Assembly (NCBI GenBank): GCA_033220425.1 | Contig: CM065650.1 | Location: 4,650,001-4,714,000, forward strand | Source: Lepraria neglecta | Taxonomy: Eukaryota > Ascomycota > Lecanoromycetes > Lecanorales > Stereocaulaceae | Reading direction: 5' to 3' | Length of the DNA stretch: 64,000 nt | Shown: piece by piece, positions 34,304 to 44,489 of the stretch | Position numbering within the stretch: the first letter of the stretch is position 1 | Layout: each line of letters starts with the position of its first letter | Position numbers and translations under genes: made by a program | Notes under the pieces: model-generated | Databases searched by the model: none | Told to the model about the DNA's origin: nothing | Seen by the model: only the letters and a program-made list of their open reading frames with translations

Positions 34304-35578
34304 CTATCGCTTATTCCGCGTCTGCTCAAAGCCCTGAAGGACGCTCTTACCCACCTCATCTCTCTTTCCCATCTCTGCATCCATCCCAGCTTCCACACTC
34401 ATATCTTGTTGGCCCTGTGCGCCGCTTTGGATGCCCGCTGTCATACTCTTCGCCTGCCCCTCAGCAATCTTGCCATACATCCCCATCGCACTAGCAATCA
34501 TGCCGCCCATATCTCCCATATTCCCCGGCACAATCACAGCCGTCCCCTCCTTCGCCAGCTTCCCAAACGCCTCAACGTATTTATCCGCCACCGTAAGACT
34601 GATGGCTCCCCTAGCGGCCTCTTGTCCTTCCTTCAAGGTCTGAGCCACAGCTTCAATCCCCTTTGCCGTAGCTTTTGCCCTCATGAGGATAGCCTCCGCC
34701 TCACCACTAGCCATATTAATCTGCTCGCTCTTCAGCGCCTCCGAAGCGAGGATGACACTCTGTTTCCTCCCCTCCGCAATATTAATCGCACTCTGTCTCT
34801 GCCCTTCACTCTCCAATATCTCCGCCCTCTTACTCCTCTCAGCCGTCACCTGCCTATGCATAGCACCCACCACCCCCTCCGGCGCATGAATATCCCGAAT
34901 CTCATACCGCAAGCATACAACGCCCCAATCCCTCGCCGCCTCATTTATCGCCTCCGTGATATTCGTATTCAGCGCCGCTCGCTCCCTCAGCACGTGATCC
35001 AACGTCAATCTGCCGATCTCACTCCTCATCGTCGTCTGCGCTAGCTGGCTAATCGCATACTCGGCATCCTCCACCCCATAACTAGCCTTATACGCATCAA
35101 ACACGCGCGTGTACAACACCCCATCAAGCTCCAACGTGACGTTGTCAGCAGTGATGGCGCTCTGGCTGGGTATTTCCATCGCGGCTTCTTTTAACGACTT
35201 GACGTAGGCGATGCGGTCGAGGAAGGGGAGGAGAATCGCTATGCCGGGTGGGAGGATGCGGTTGAATTTCCCCATCCGCTCCACTATCCAGGCTGTTTGT
35301 TGAGGCACGAAGCGGATTATTGTGTTGGCGGGGAGGGAGGGCCGTTGGAAGTAGGAGGATGGGGGGGTTGCGGAGCTGGGGGTGGAGCCGAGGAGGGAGG
35401 GGCCTATGGCTGAGTTGTGGGGGGATGTGCTGAGTGTTCTTCGAGATGCGAGAGGTGAAGAGGTATTGGTAAGGCATGCTGCTGTGAGAGGTGTTCTGGA
35501 ATGGAGATGTCGAGAGGATTGGAGGAGGGTGGATGTTGCTCGTCCTAGACTGCTGATAGATGCTTCTCTTAAGACCAT
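34304..35578 (-). CDS. Mitochondrial stomatin-like protein 2 (SPFH/prohibitin family)
   Basis: An intronless gene encodes 424 residues. The N-terminus is a mitochondrial presequence (REASISSLGRATSTLLQSSR, RRTLSTSPHNS). The SPFH core starts at IIRFVPQQTAWIVERMGKFN, continues with PFLDRIAYVKSLKEAAMEIP, AITADNVTLELDGVLYTRVF, YAISQLAQTTMRSEIGRLTL, and the coiled region ERSKRAEILESEGQRQSAIN. These match animal and fungal SLP2, which organises cardiolipin-rich inner-membrane domains and scaffolds proteases. The tail is methionine- and glycine-rich (GNMGDMGGMIASAMGMYGKI). Length fits the family. It is head-to-head with the mitoribosomal protein uS11m gene, 205 bases apart. Its coding strand is C-rich early and G-rich late, as in several neighbours. 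Confidence 0.93.
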   Translation of the reverse strand: MVLREASISSLGRATSTLLQSSRHLHSRTPLTAACLTNTSSPLASRRTLSTSPHNSAIGPSLLGSTPSSATPPSSYFQRPSLPANTIIRFVPQQTAWIVERMGKFNRILPPGIAILLPFLDRIAYVKSLKEAAMEIPSQSAITADNVTLELDGVLYTRVFDAYKASYGVEDAEYAISQLAQTTMRSEIGRLTLDHVLRERAALNTNITEAINEAARDWGVVCLRYEIRDIHAPEGVVGAMHRQVTAERSKRAEILESEGQRQSAINIAEGRKQSVILASEALKSEQINMASGEAEAILMRAKATAKGIEAVAQTLKEGQEAARGAISLTVADKYVEAFGKLAKEGTAVIVPGNMGDMGGMIASAMGMYGKIAEGQAKSMTAGIQSGAQGQQDMSVEAGMDAEMGKRDEVGKSVLQGFEQTRNKR

Positions 35579-35783
35579 ATTGGCTGTTGTAAGGGCCCTC
35601 GAGCCTGTTACTGCTTGCGAGCTCAGTCCAGGGATGTGTATCGTAGGTGTAGCTGTGACAAGATTGTTTATGGTGATGGAGGTGAAGTTAAGAGCTCATC
35701 AGCCCTATTCTATGACATTAGCGCGATATCAACTTATTCTCATCCGCACCTTCCAAGCTTCCATTATTCTTACAGAGCTCACC
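35579..35783. promoter_or_regulatory. Short divergent promoter between two mitochondrial genes
   Basis: Only 205 bases separate the start codons of SLP2 (minus) and uS11m (plus). Both products go to mitochondria, so joint control from this spacer is plausible. I see no clear TATA box. Confidence 0.6.
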
Positions 35784-36458
35784 ATGAGCCGTACAGTATC
35801 CCAACTCCCATCGCTGGGATCAATCTGCCTCTCATGCCGCCTAAAACTTTTCCAACCATTGGCTCACCAACCCTCAAGCCTCATCTCAAAGCGCCTCCTA
35901 ACCACAACCCCCCATAACCACGCCGACCGTCCCTCCCCTTTATCCTCCGCCCTCGGCGGAAAATCCTTCCAACCAAAAAACCCAGCATACATAGACCCCT
36001 ACCCCCGAACCTCAACCCAACAAAACCCGCGCTCCACCAGCCTCATCTACAGAAGACCCCCCCAACCACACCGCCTACACATCTACGCCACAAAACACAA
36101 CTGCCACATCACTCTCGCCCAAGGAAATCGCGACGCCCTCATCTCCGTCTCCTCGGGCAACCTTGGGTTTCGAAAAGCGGCGAGAGGGAGCTATGATGCG
36201 GCGTATCAATTGGGCGCGTTTATGATGAGCAAGATTACCAGTCAGGGTATGCTGAGTGATGAGTATCCCGGGAAAGGAGGGCCGATTAGGGCGCTGGAGG
36301 TTGTGTTGAGGGATTTTGGACCGGGGAGGGAGGCGGTTACGAAGATTTTGCTTGGGAGCGAGGGGAAGGTGTTGAGGAGTAGGATTTTGAGGGTTATGGA
36401 TAGTACGCGGTTGAAGTTTGGGGGGACGAGGAGTAAGAAGCCTAGACGGTTGGGGTAG
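35784..36458 (+). CDS. Mitochondrial small-subunit ribosomal protein uS11m
   Basis: The product has 224 residues from ATG 35784 (MSRTVSQLPSLGSICLSCRL). It begins with a presequence-like region (ISKRLLTTTPHNH) and a variable linker, then shows the uS11 fold: HIYATKHNCHITLAQGNRD, ALISVSSGNLGFRKAARGSY, AAYQLGAFMMSKI, RALEVVLRDFGPGREAVTKI, and the C-terminal STRLKFGGTRSKKPRRLG that contacts small-subunit rRNA. Yeast calls this protein Mrps18. The long open frame continues upstream of this ATG opposite the SLP2 gene, but that part is antisense overlap and not protein. The gene is intronless, C-rich in its first half and strongly G-rich in its second. Confidence 0.9.
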   Translation: MSRTVSQLPSLGSICLSCRLKLFQPLAHQPSSLISKRLLTTTPHNHADRPSPLSSALGGKSFQPKNPAYIDPYPRTSTQQNPRSTSLIYRRPPQPHRLHIYATKHNCHITLAQGNRDALISVSSGNLGFRKAARGSYDAAYQLGAFMMSKITSQGMLSDEYPGKGGPIRALEVVLRDFGPGREAVTKILLGSEGKVLRSRILRVMDSTRLKFGGTRSKKPRRLG

Positions 36459-36617
36459 AATGCTTAGGGCTTACTGTACGAGATTGTATACACTCAATTA
36501 TGAGCCTTGGGGAGTGGCAAGAGCGTGCAACTTGAGAAAGTCAAGACTTGCAATGGTTATGTGTATCATTAATTGAAGATTGTGATCGGATCCAAACTGC
36601 GCCGGATGCAAGGTTCC

Positions 36618-38350
36618 CTAGATCAGCACAAAAGTCTCCGAGTCCAATTCGCCATTTGTGCCAAAGACTTCAAAGGCTTCTCCGTCCATAAGCCCATGTA
36701 TATAGCATTCCCCGATGAATGAATGCTCGTTGGGTCCATGCTCACGCAGAACATATAGCACCTGACCGCCGTACAAGGTGCAGATCAAATCTCTTTCTTT
36801 CGCTCGCGGATGCATTAGTCCCATGTAGCCCCTATTTGTCCAAGTAAACCTTCGGTAATGGGTCGCAGCTTTCATTGAGGTACGAAGATTTTCCTTTACC
36901 TCCTTTCCCTCAAATCTCAATGTATCATGCTCCGACAATTCGTAACGCCAATCCATCGCGTGACCGCGGTACCTGCGATGCTCAAAGCGTCCGCCTCCGT
37001 ATCTTGAGCGAACTTCAGCAGTAATGGTGCGTAGAAATGCTAATATAGTCTCTCCGCCGGTGTGATAAACAACTGAATCTAGTCCTGAGCCCCAGCTTTG
37101 TTCTATGGAATCATCGTCTATGTCGTTCGCAATGGCAGAGACTTCCTTGATCATATCTATGCAAGCGCCTTCGATGCCAAGTTGGGTGCCTGTAAACGAG
37201 ATCTCTTCGTGTTTGCTCCCGCCAGCTCTATACGCATCTTGGCCTGCGTCGTCGCCATATCCTACGTATTTCCCAAAAGGCCATCCGAACAACAGATATC
37301 GCCAATCTGGGACCCAGCTATTTGTCGACTCTTTTTCCTTGCGAAGACATCTTGCGCTGTAATCAATATGACCAAGAATTTCAAGCTTGTGACCTTCTGG
37401 GGCATTCCGTATCAAGAACTCTGCCAATTCCCTATAGACCATAGCCACCGATTTATTGTAATTAGGCACTCACTATAGCATAGCTCGTAAGATCCGTGGT
37501 AAGACCGAGTGCAGAATACACTCGGTCTCTAGGGTCTGTGACTTTGAACCGTCGTAGCTATATTAAAATATCAAGAAACGGCCATGATTCATTATCTCTG
37601 CGCAGATTGAAAATTCTGCTTAAACGCGGGAGCTTGTATGCACGCACGACCATCTCCCTCCCATCAGAAGTGCCTATGGAGTACAAGATGTGTTGGAATG
37701 CTTCGAAATGGCGAATGGAAGCCTCCCTCCACAGAATAAAGAAGTCTCTGTAGGGCAACTACCTTCCTGTAGAATCCAAACTCTAGACCACCAATCTCGA
37801 TCACAGAGCTCAGCAATAGCCGCGCAGCTTCGATAGCTATCAAGGGTCCTTGCCGACGCCACCAACGCACCGTTCAACCAAAGATCGCGCGTAGCGTATT
37901 TGCCTTCACACGACCTTACTAAACTCCTCCAGTTTCTCGAATACCATGCTCGTGTCTTCGGTAGGAAGCCTAAGCCAAGCATAGACAGCGGCGCTCTGCT
38001 CAAAGATTATCTTCATATACTGATCTGCGAGCTTCGTTCTTCAGGGTCTTGTTGATTAATGCAAATGGTGTCAACCCATAGAAAATGCTGGATTTTCCGT
38101 ATAATGCGCCACATATGGGAAAGGGCGGTGTCAAGTCCGATAGTCACTGGTAGCGTATAGTAGTTGTTGATGAATATTGACTTTGAATAATTCGGTGTGC
38201 CCCAAACATAAGACAGGGCAATAGATGCTGGTGCATCATGAATGTCACAGTAACGCATCTTGAAATCGAGACCGTTATCTCCCACGAGCTACAGCAGACG
38301 AATTTCATTTCTACCCAAAGACCCATAGCAGTACCGAGGCAGAGGTTTCT
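36618..38350 (-). pseudogene. Broken HET-domain (heterokaryon incompatibility) gene
   Basis: Fragments in order along the minus strand match a HET protein: ASIALSYVWGTPNYSKSIFI, QHFLWVDTICINQQDPEERS, RDWWSRVWILQEGS, a VTDPRDRVYSALGL piece, and a long open C-terminal part (37457-36618) with ELAEFLIRNAPEG, NSWVPDWRYL and GECYIHGLMDGEAFEVF. HET proteins drive cell-death reactions when unlike fungal individuals fuse. The pieces lie in different frames with about five interruptions, and no intron set explains them, so the gene is not functional. The C-terminal part is well preserved, suggesting moderate age. Confidence 0.75.
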
Positions 38351-38896
38351 TCCTCGATAACAAGCGCAGTTTTGGGGGGGCATTACCTCCCGATCCGTCT
38401 GTTTACTGTTCCCGAAAATCTTCTGACGCAGATTCTGCTCCCAGACAGCTTTTTCCCCTTGACACTCTGCTCCTGGGGCTTGTCGCTTGGCTCGAACCTG
38501 TTCCCTCGAAGGCTGATATTGGGTCCATGCCTTCAAAAACCCGTACGTGGAGAGCTTGGAAATACACTCAATAGTACCCGTGTGACTTCATGGGATGTGG
38601 GACATAAGTCATTAGTCGAAGCTTCGAGAATGGCACGTTCAATTACACGTACCTAGAATCAGAGGCAAAGTGGAGTGATGGACACCAGGCAGCATCTACA
38701 GGCAATGAGGCTGAAGAGGCGACTAGATGCTTACTAATCGGGCGGAGAACCATCAACAAATGAGAACGTGCGTATCAGTTTCATCGCAACGATGGTATTT
38801 GAACTACAGTACTAAGACGATTGAGTCGCATGAAGTTGAGATAAAGCTGCCCCAACACCTTCGCTAAGCCCATGTAACAACGGAGATTGTCGTCCG
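38351..38896. other. Intergenic region downstream of the PPPDE gene
   Basis: About 550 bases between the broken HET gene and the PPPDE gene. Short frames only; no recognisable domain. Confidence 0.5.
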
Positions 38897-39754
38897 CTAC
38901 GAACGCCCCCTTGGTGGTGGAGCTCGCTCGCTGGCAGGTATATCTCTCCCAGCAGTATCTCGTACAATATCTTTACCCTTCCCACTACCACCTTTCCGTC
39001 GATCTCTGTCGCTGTCCCAGCCATCGTCCTCACCATCCATTGAGCTGCCATGGAAACTGTGACCCCGGTGATACTCCTGCCGTAACATTGAAGTCCGCTC
39101 GTCTTCTTCATCCTCTTCCAACAACTCTCCATCCGCATTATCGTGATCCGGCGGAGCAATCCATTCTCGAGGCACGACGCAGGGGAGTGCAACGCCTATA
39201 CTAGCCGCTCTGTTGAGCCAGCTTGGCGCTGGCTTACCGATGAGCCTCTCGCATAGATGATTTGTGAAGTGATTGCAGTTGTTGGAGAGCATATTGTAGG
39301 ATGGACCCAGAAATTCTTGCGACACCTCCTTGATGATGGTCTCGATCTCGTGTTCGGGTCGGAAGGTGAAGCCTTGAAGCAGTTCGCATCTGAACGTTCC
39401 ACCTGGTGGCTCCATGCATGGCTTTGTCCAGTAGACGCCTGACATCCCAGGTCTGTCGTGCCCGCCAAACGCATATTCTCGATTCAAACTTTTTATGAAG
39501 ACACCGGTGTGTAGGAGGGAGCTGCCGAAAAACCAGAGCGTAGATGCGAGTTTGCCCGGCTACACGAGTCTACGATTAGCTTCTAACATCTGCTAGGCAA
39601 GTTCAAGACATACTGGAAGAAGATCATAGACGTTGATGATGATCTCAGTCCTTGGGACTGAGGACGAGGTACGGCGGGCTCCTCTGGGTCTTTCGATATG
39701 TGGTTTTGGTAGTGATGATGGGCGAGTCTCCTCCCTGTAGGCTTCTGGCGCCAT
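38897..39754 (-). CDS. PPPDE-family deSUMOylating/deubiquitinating isopeptidase (DeSI-like)
   Basis: Two exons (39754-39614, 39559-38897) give 267 residues. The PPPDE papain-like fold is clear: IIINVYDLLPPGKLAST, then the catalytic histidine in SSLLHTGVFI, NREYAFGGHDRPG, VYWTKPCMEPPGGTFRCELL, and the catalytic cysteine in YNMLSNNCNHFTNHLCERL, followed by LNRAASIGVALPCVVPREWI. Family members remove SUMO or ubiquitin from substrates in animals and plants. The C-terminal 75 residues are acidic then basic low-complexity (GELLEEDEEDERTS, DRDRRKGGSGKGKD). The start at ATG 39754 is supported by the in-frame first exon. It is divergent from OLA1. Confidence 0.93.
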
Positions 39755-40328
39755 TATGCTCTAAATATTGGGAAGGTACAAGGACTAGATTGTCTGGGGG
39801 GAAGGAAGGCGAAGGTAGGCGAAGGTGGAGACGGAGGCGTTGGAGATGTTAGTCCTCTATTCGAGGAACGCGAATGTGTAGGTATAGTCTAAAGCAGTGT
39901 ATACTTAGTTTTAGAAAAGAGGGTTGTAATACAGAAAGGTATACTCGTGCTTCAGATGAGATCAACATCCCCAAAAGAAAAGAGTCTGGGGCTTATCGAT
40001 AGCGCTTAGGGCGGGCTCTAGCGGCACGGACACCTAGACCGAACTCAAACACTCTGAGTAGAAATCCTCTTTTCCATATTCAAGCAAGGCCCAGCAATTG
40101 GCAGTGAAGAGAGCAGCTCCTGCTTGCTCTCGATTCATCTACAAGACGACAACCTTCCTACGGCAATCTTACGCTTTCACTTCAGTATCTTGTCAATTTC
40201 AAATATCAGCAGCAGGATCTGCATTTGGGTTCCAACTAAAAGCGAGCCCGCGGTCAGCTCCCCTCCTCCGACCCTCCTCAACAGCCTTTCGGACATTTTC
40301 AGCCTCGACTGTCAGACACCGAAGCAGG
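39755..40328. other. Divergent spacer of PPPDE and OLA1 genes, with an in-frame open leader
   Basis: 574 bases. The last 230 bases are open in the OLA1 frame and read like a mitochondrial presequence near the end (APLLRPSSTAFRTFSASTVR), but contain no in-frame ATG. Confidence 0.55.
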
Positions 40329-42013
40329 ATGCCTCCTAAGAAGAAAGAGGAAGAGAAGAAGGTGCTTTTGGGGCGTCCAGGGAACAGCTTGAAGAGTGGT
40401 ATCGTATGTAGGAGTATTCCATACATCGTCAATCTCAACGCCTCAAGAAACGCTTACAATTATTGTAGGTTGGTCTGGCCAACGTTGGAAAATCAACACT
40501 GTTTCAAGCCATCACCAAGTGCTCACTAGGCAACCCAGCTGTGAGTCATTAAGCAAGACTGACCTGCTTATTCTTGAAGCTTATACACAGTCAACAGAAC
40601 TTCCCATATGCCACAATCGAACCTGAAGAGGCACGTGTCATTGTGCCAGATGCACGATATGACTGGCTGTGCGAGAAATACCAGCCCAAGTCACGAGTGC
40701 CAGCCAACTTGACAGTCTACGACATTGCGGGCTTGACAAGAGGGGCCTCGACTGGGGCTGGTCTTGGGAACGCTTTCCTATCACATATTCGAGCGGTCGA
40801 TGCGATCTTCCAGGTTGTTCGATGCTTTGATGATGCAGAAATCATACACGTTGAGGGAGACGTGGACCCAGTGCGCGACTTGAATATCATCAGCGAAGAA
40901 CTGCGCATCAAGGATATTGAGTTCGTCGAGAAGGATTTAGAGAACTTGAAGAAGCAGACAAGGAGAGGTGGGCAAAGCTTAGAGATGAAGAAGCTGAAAG
41001 AAGAGGAGGCTACGGTGGAGAAGATCCTGGCGTGGCTCAAGGACGGGAAGGACGTGAGGAAAGAGAATTGGACACCCAAAGAAGTAAGTGAATACTCCCC
41101 GTCAATTTTTTTCAAGGACCTTGTTTGCATGATGAACAAGAGCTATAAAGCTCGATATAATCCCAGCTCGTTGAGCGGCTCAATAAATAACGCTGAGACC
41201 GCATTGAGATAAAACCCAACCCTGACTCCAAGACCTCATATACATTGTCACACTCCTCGCACACTTCAGTGGAGACGCTGCTAAATACGATGGCATTTTT
41301 AGGTTGAAGTCATCAATCCACTCTTCCTCCTTACGGCCAAACCTGTCGTCTACCTCGTCAACCTCAGCGAAAAGGACTACCTTCGACAAAAGAACAAGCA
41401 TCTCCCCAAGATCGCCGAGTGGGTCAAAGAGCATGCAGCAGGAGATCCCATACTGCCTCTATCTGTCGCCTTCGAGGAGCGTCTAACGCGGTTCGAGACT
41501 GAAGCTGAAGCAGCAGAGGAGTGCAAGAAGCTGGGTACGAAGTCCGCACTGCCGAAGATCATTACGACCATGAGGCAAATGTTGGGTTTGGGGAGCTTTT
41601 TCACGACTGGAACAGATGAAGTGAGGCAGTGGACTATAAGGAAGGGGACAAAGGCACCTCAGGCCGCTGGGGTGATTCATGGAGGTATGCCAAGATATCA
41701 GCATAGGCATCTCTACATATTTTTGGGCTGACTGAGGATTGCATAGATTTCGAGAAGACTTTCATTCAGTGTATTGTCTACAATTACGAGATCTTGAAAG
41801 AGCTAGGGGACGAGGCTGAAGTCAAGGCCAAGGGGAAGGTCATGACGAAGGGCAAGGACTATGTCGTTGAGTACGTAAACACAACAACAACACCTTACAA
41901 AGCTAACGTGCGCGCAGAGATGGCGACATTATATTAAGTTGTTTGTCCTTTCGATTGGTGTTGTGCCAGAAAGCTAACGTCCTACAGTCAAAGCGGGGGC
42001 TGCGAAATCATGA
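40329..42013 (+). CDS. OLA1: Obg-like ATPase OLA1 (YchF family)
   Basis: Seven exons (40329-40403, 40469-40540, 40598-41083, 41303-41684, 41747-41870, 41918-41937, 41988-42013) give 394 residues, the usual length. The start is MPPKKKEEEKKVLLGRPGNS. Motifs: P-loop VGLANVGKSTLFQ, NFPYATIEPEEARV, switch II DIAGLTRGASTGAGLGNAFL, the coiled domain with EFVEKDLENLKKQT, and NLSEKD in place of NKxD, the change that gives the family ATP rather than GTP preference. The C-terminal TGS domain runs through FFTTGTDEVRQWTIRKGTKA to GDIILIKAGAAKS. OLA1 acts in the cytosol in translation and stress responses. Intron 3 is 219 bases, several times longer than its neighbours. Confidence 0.95.
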
Positions 42014-42643
42014 GATATCGAAGTGCTTGGCTGCTCAGATCGCGCTTGGGCTGTACCCCCGCATCTTAAACGTAAGGCAAAGCCTTGGGAAAGCATGTAT
42101 ATCAGCAGTACAACCTAGAGTTAGCATTGAAAATAGCTAAGTGTCAATGGGAATCTTTCTTGATATGATCAATAATTGGTGAGCCGGGCTAGCCCCCAAA
42201 CTAGTACGGGAGGAGAGTTCAACAGACTTTACAATTGTAGATGAGCTGGCCCCACAGCTGAGAATGTACATTCATACTGGGTGAACAGGGTGTTTTTGTC
42301 TCACTCTTAGTTGTGACTACTTGAGCAGCGGTAGGGCCTCACTGGCTTCACTGACTTAGCCCGAATGGCAATCCTTGTTAAAGCTGGAGCTGCAAGATCA
42401 TGAGAACGTGGGTGTGACGCAACAATCGATTGGGCCAGGGCAAGTATCCTTGAGGCATACGGGTAGGTTTTGACAGTTACGTTTGCTGGGTGCGCTGGAG
42501 AGGTTGATGGGATACACTCAACAAAGAGACACAGATCGTGAATAATTCAATAACAAAGAGGCCCGACGGCTTGCAAGCCCAGATAGCAGTACCGTACGGA
42601 AGAGTGTACATAGAGCGGTATACCCCCCATACGTTATTGCATT
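42014..42643. other. Intergenic region between convergent genes
   Basis: About 630 bases of 3' flank for OLA1 and the oxidase gene. I see nothing recognisable. Confidence 0.5.
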
Positions 42644-44035
42644 TCACCCTCTTGCAAGATCCTTCAAATCCCTGATCGGTTTCAACATCCCCTGCGCTGC
42701 CCCATCCTGCACACGATCCCATCTCCACCGTTGAGCCAAGTCTGGCGCCAGCTTGCCTTGCAGTAGGTCAACGACATATTTACCAACAATCGGAAGGAAC
42801 TTCCAGCCGTGGAAAGATCCTCCTGCTGCAATATAGAGACCGTTGCACCGCGGATGCGCGGAGATGATGAAGTCTTGATTGGGTGTGAATGCGTCCCTTT
42901 GCAGGTCATATTAGAGGTTACGTTTCTCGAAAGTAGGAACGCCTTACCAGCAGATGCGGTAAGAGTCAATCTCCATGCCTTCAGCTTGCTTACCCCATAT
43001 GCCTTTCATCACTGTCTGGATCTCGTCTTTCAGCCCTTGAGGAACATTGGACTGGCCTTCATCTTCTTGATCAAGCGGTGGAGTCGATATCATCTGGCCG
43101 GATTCGGCATGCTTATAGAAATTCGAGAAGCTGATGTCACGGCAGAACTTCATGACCTTCTCCGGCGTTGGTGGGTATGCTTCTCCTGAGAGCGGTTCAT
43201 CAGCGTGGCTGTAATCCAAGATTTGGATTGGATTACCAGATACGCCACCCACTCTGTGGATGAATAATGGCATATCCTTATATTCCTTAATTTGAGATGG
43301 GGTAAGCTTGACAAAGCCGGTCACTACAGCAGCTCCTATGATTCGATCGTCGACTTGCATATCAGGTCGTTCAGGAGCACTGTCTGCAATCAATTTTGCC
43401 ATTCCGGCTCCAACAGAAAGAATTAATTTGGATGCCTTGACAGTTCTCCCGTCTTTGAGCTCAACGCCAAAGCAATCACCTTGGTCATCGAAAAGAAGTC
43501 TAGAGACCGTGCCTTCGATATATTCAACGCCATCATCGACCGCTGCTTGGGTAACCGCCTTCACAGATGATGCTGCCTCTGCCCACCCACTTTCCGGGTT
43601 TACATAACAGTCTTTGGCAGCGCTGTAGTCAGTGTCCCAAAAGAGCGGGTATCTCTCCTTCAATTCCTCTGGACCAATGACTACAGCTTTTGTAGAAACA
43701 CCTAACTCCTTGTAATTCTGTAACATTCTCCCCCCAAGCCCGGTCCCTTCAACATTGACCATGCCGCTCTCGTGGTAGAATTGCGAATAGAGCGGATCTG
43801 TACGCCATTCGTGTTGGGCTTTGAGGGCTAGTTCCATGTAGAATTTGTCTCCATAGTCTGCCCGCACGATCTTGTTAACATCGTAGGAGGCCGCTAGTGG
43901 GCAGGGGAAGGGTAAGCGGTCAATGAGCGTGATGGAGGCGGAGGGTGAGGTCTTGATGAGATGGTATGCTGTTGAAGCCCCGAAGACTCCTGCTCCTACG
44001 ATTATGTAGGTTGGGTTGGTGGTTGGTGTTGCCAT
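42644..44035 (-). CDS. Fructosyl amine oxidase (amadoriase), sarcosine oxidase family
   Basis: Two exons (44035-42948, 42896-42644) give 446 residues. It is a flavoenzyme that oxidises fructosyl amino acids (Amadori products) or related N-methyl amino acids, releasing glucosone and hydrogen peroxide. The FAD-binding motif YIIVGAGVFGASTAYHL is at the N-terminus; DVNKIVRADYGDKFY is the typical second segment. The cysteine in DSYRICWDAFTPNQD, about residue 362, is the expected site of covalent FAD attachment, and ISAHPRCNGLYIAAGGSFHG with GWKFLPIVGKYVVDLL closes the fold. The C-terminus ends DLARG, with no SKL-type peroxisomal signal, so a cytosolic form is likely. The frame is intact. Confidence 0.9.
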
Positions 44036-44489
44036 CTTGTTTACCAGAGCGTGGTTGACAGCGATCCAACATTAAGTGTGCTGATTCCACGTATGTCCTC
44101 ACTGTCTAAGAGAAGTAACGGATCTACAGTCAAAGCCGGAGCCGGGCCTTCAACTACATTACGACTTGGACCATGTTTGGGCCACCAGGGCCGTGCAACG
44201 GTATAATCAAAAATTGCGGTGAAGCATATGAAACAATCGCTTCAGTTTTGAGATTCCCGTTGACAAGTCACGATAGTATAATAAGTGAGGTCGATGGGGC
44301 TAGGGACCTGCCCGCTGAATAAGCCGCCCTCGGCTGCAATCGTTGCCAAAGCAATTACAACTCTCATGTAGACGGAAATACATAGCTCTCACAATCATTA
44401 GCTTGTAACTTCAGCCCTTCTTCTTCCACTGTTCTCGACTTTGCCAGACTCTCTCTCACTCTCTGATGATGCACTTATCGCAAGTATTC
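44036..44489. other. Intergenic region
   Basis: About 450 bases of oxidase promoter and broken HET gene 3' flank. I see no gene. Confidence 0.5.

Noticed and set aside
35382-35783. Upstream extension of the uS11m open frame by about 134 codons
   Set aside because: Most of this part is antisense to the SLP2 presequence and lacks ribosomal protein homology; the presequence-like start at 35784 fits better.
40717-41139. 140-codon minus-strand frame within OLA1
   Set aside because: It is antisense to a conserved exon and has no family match.
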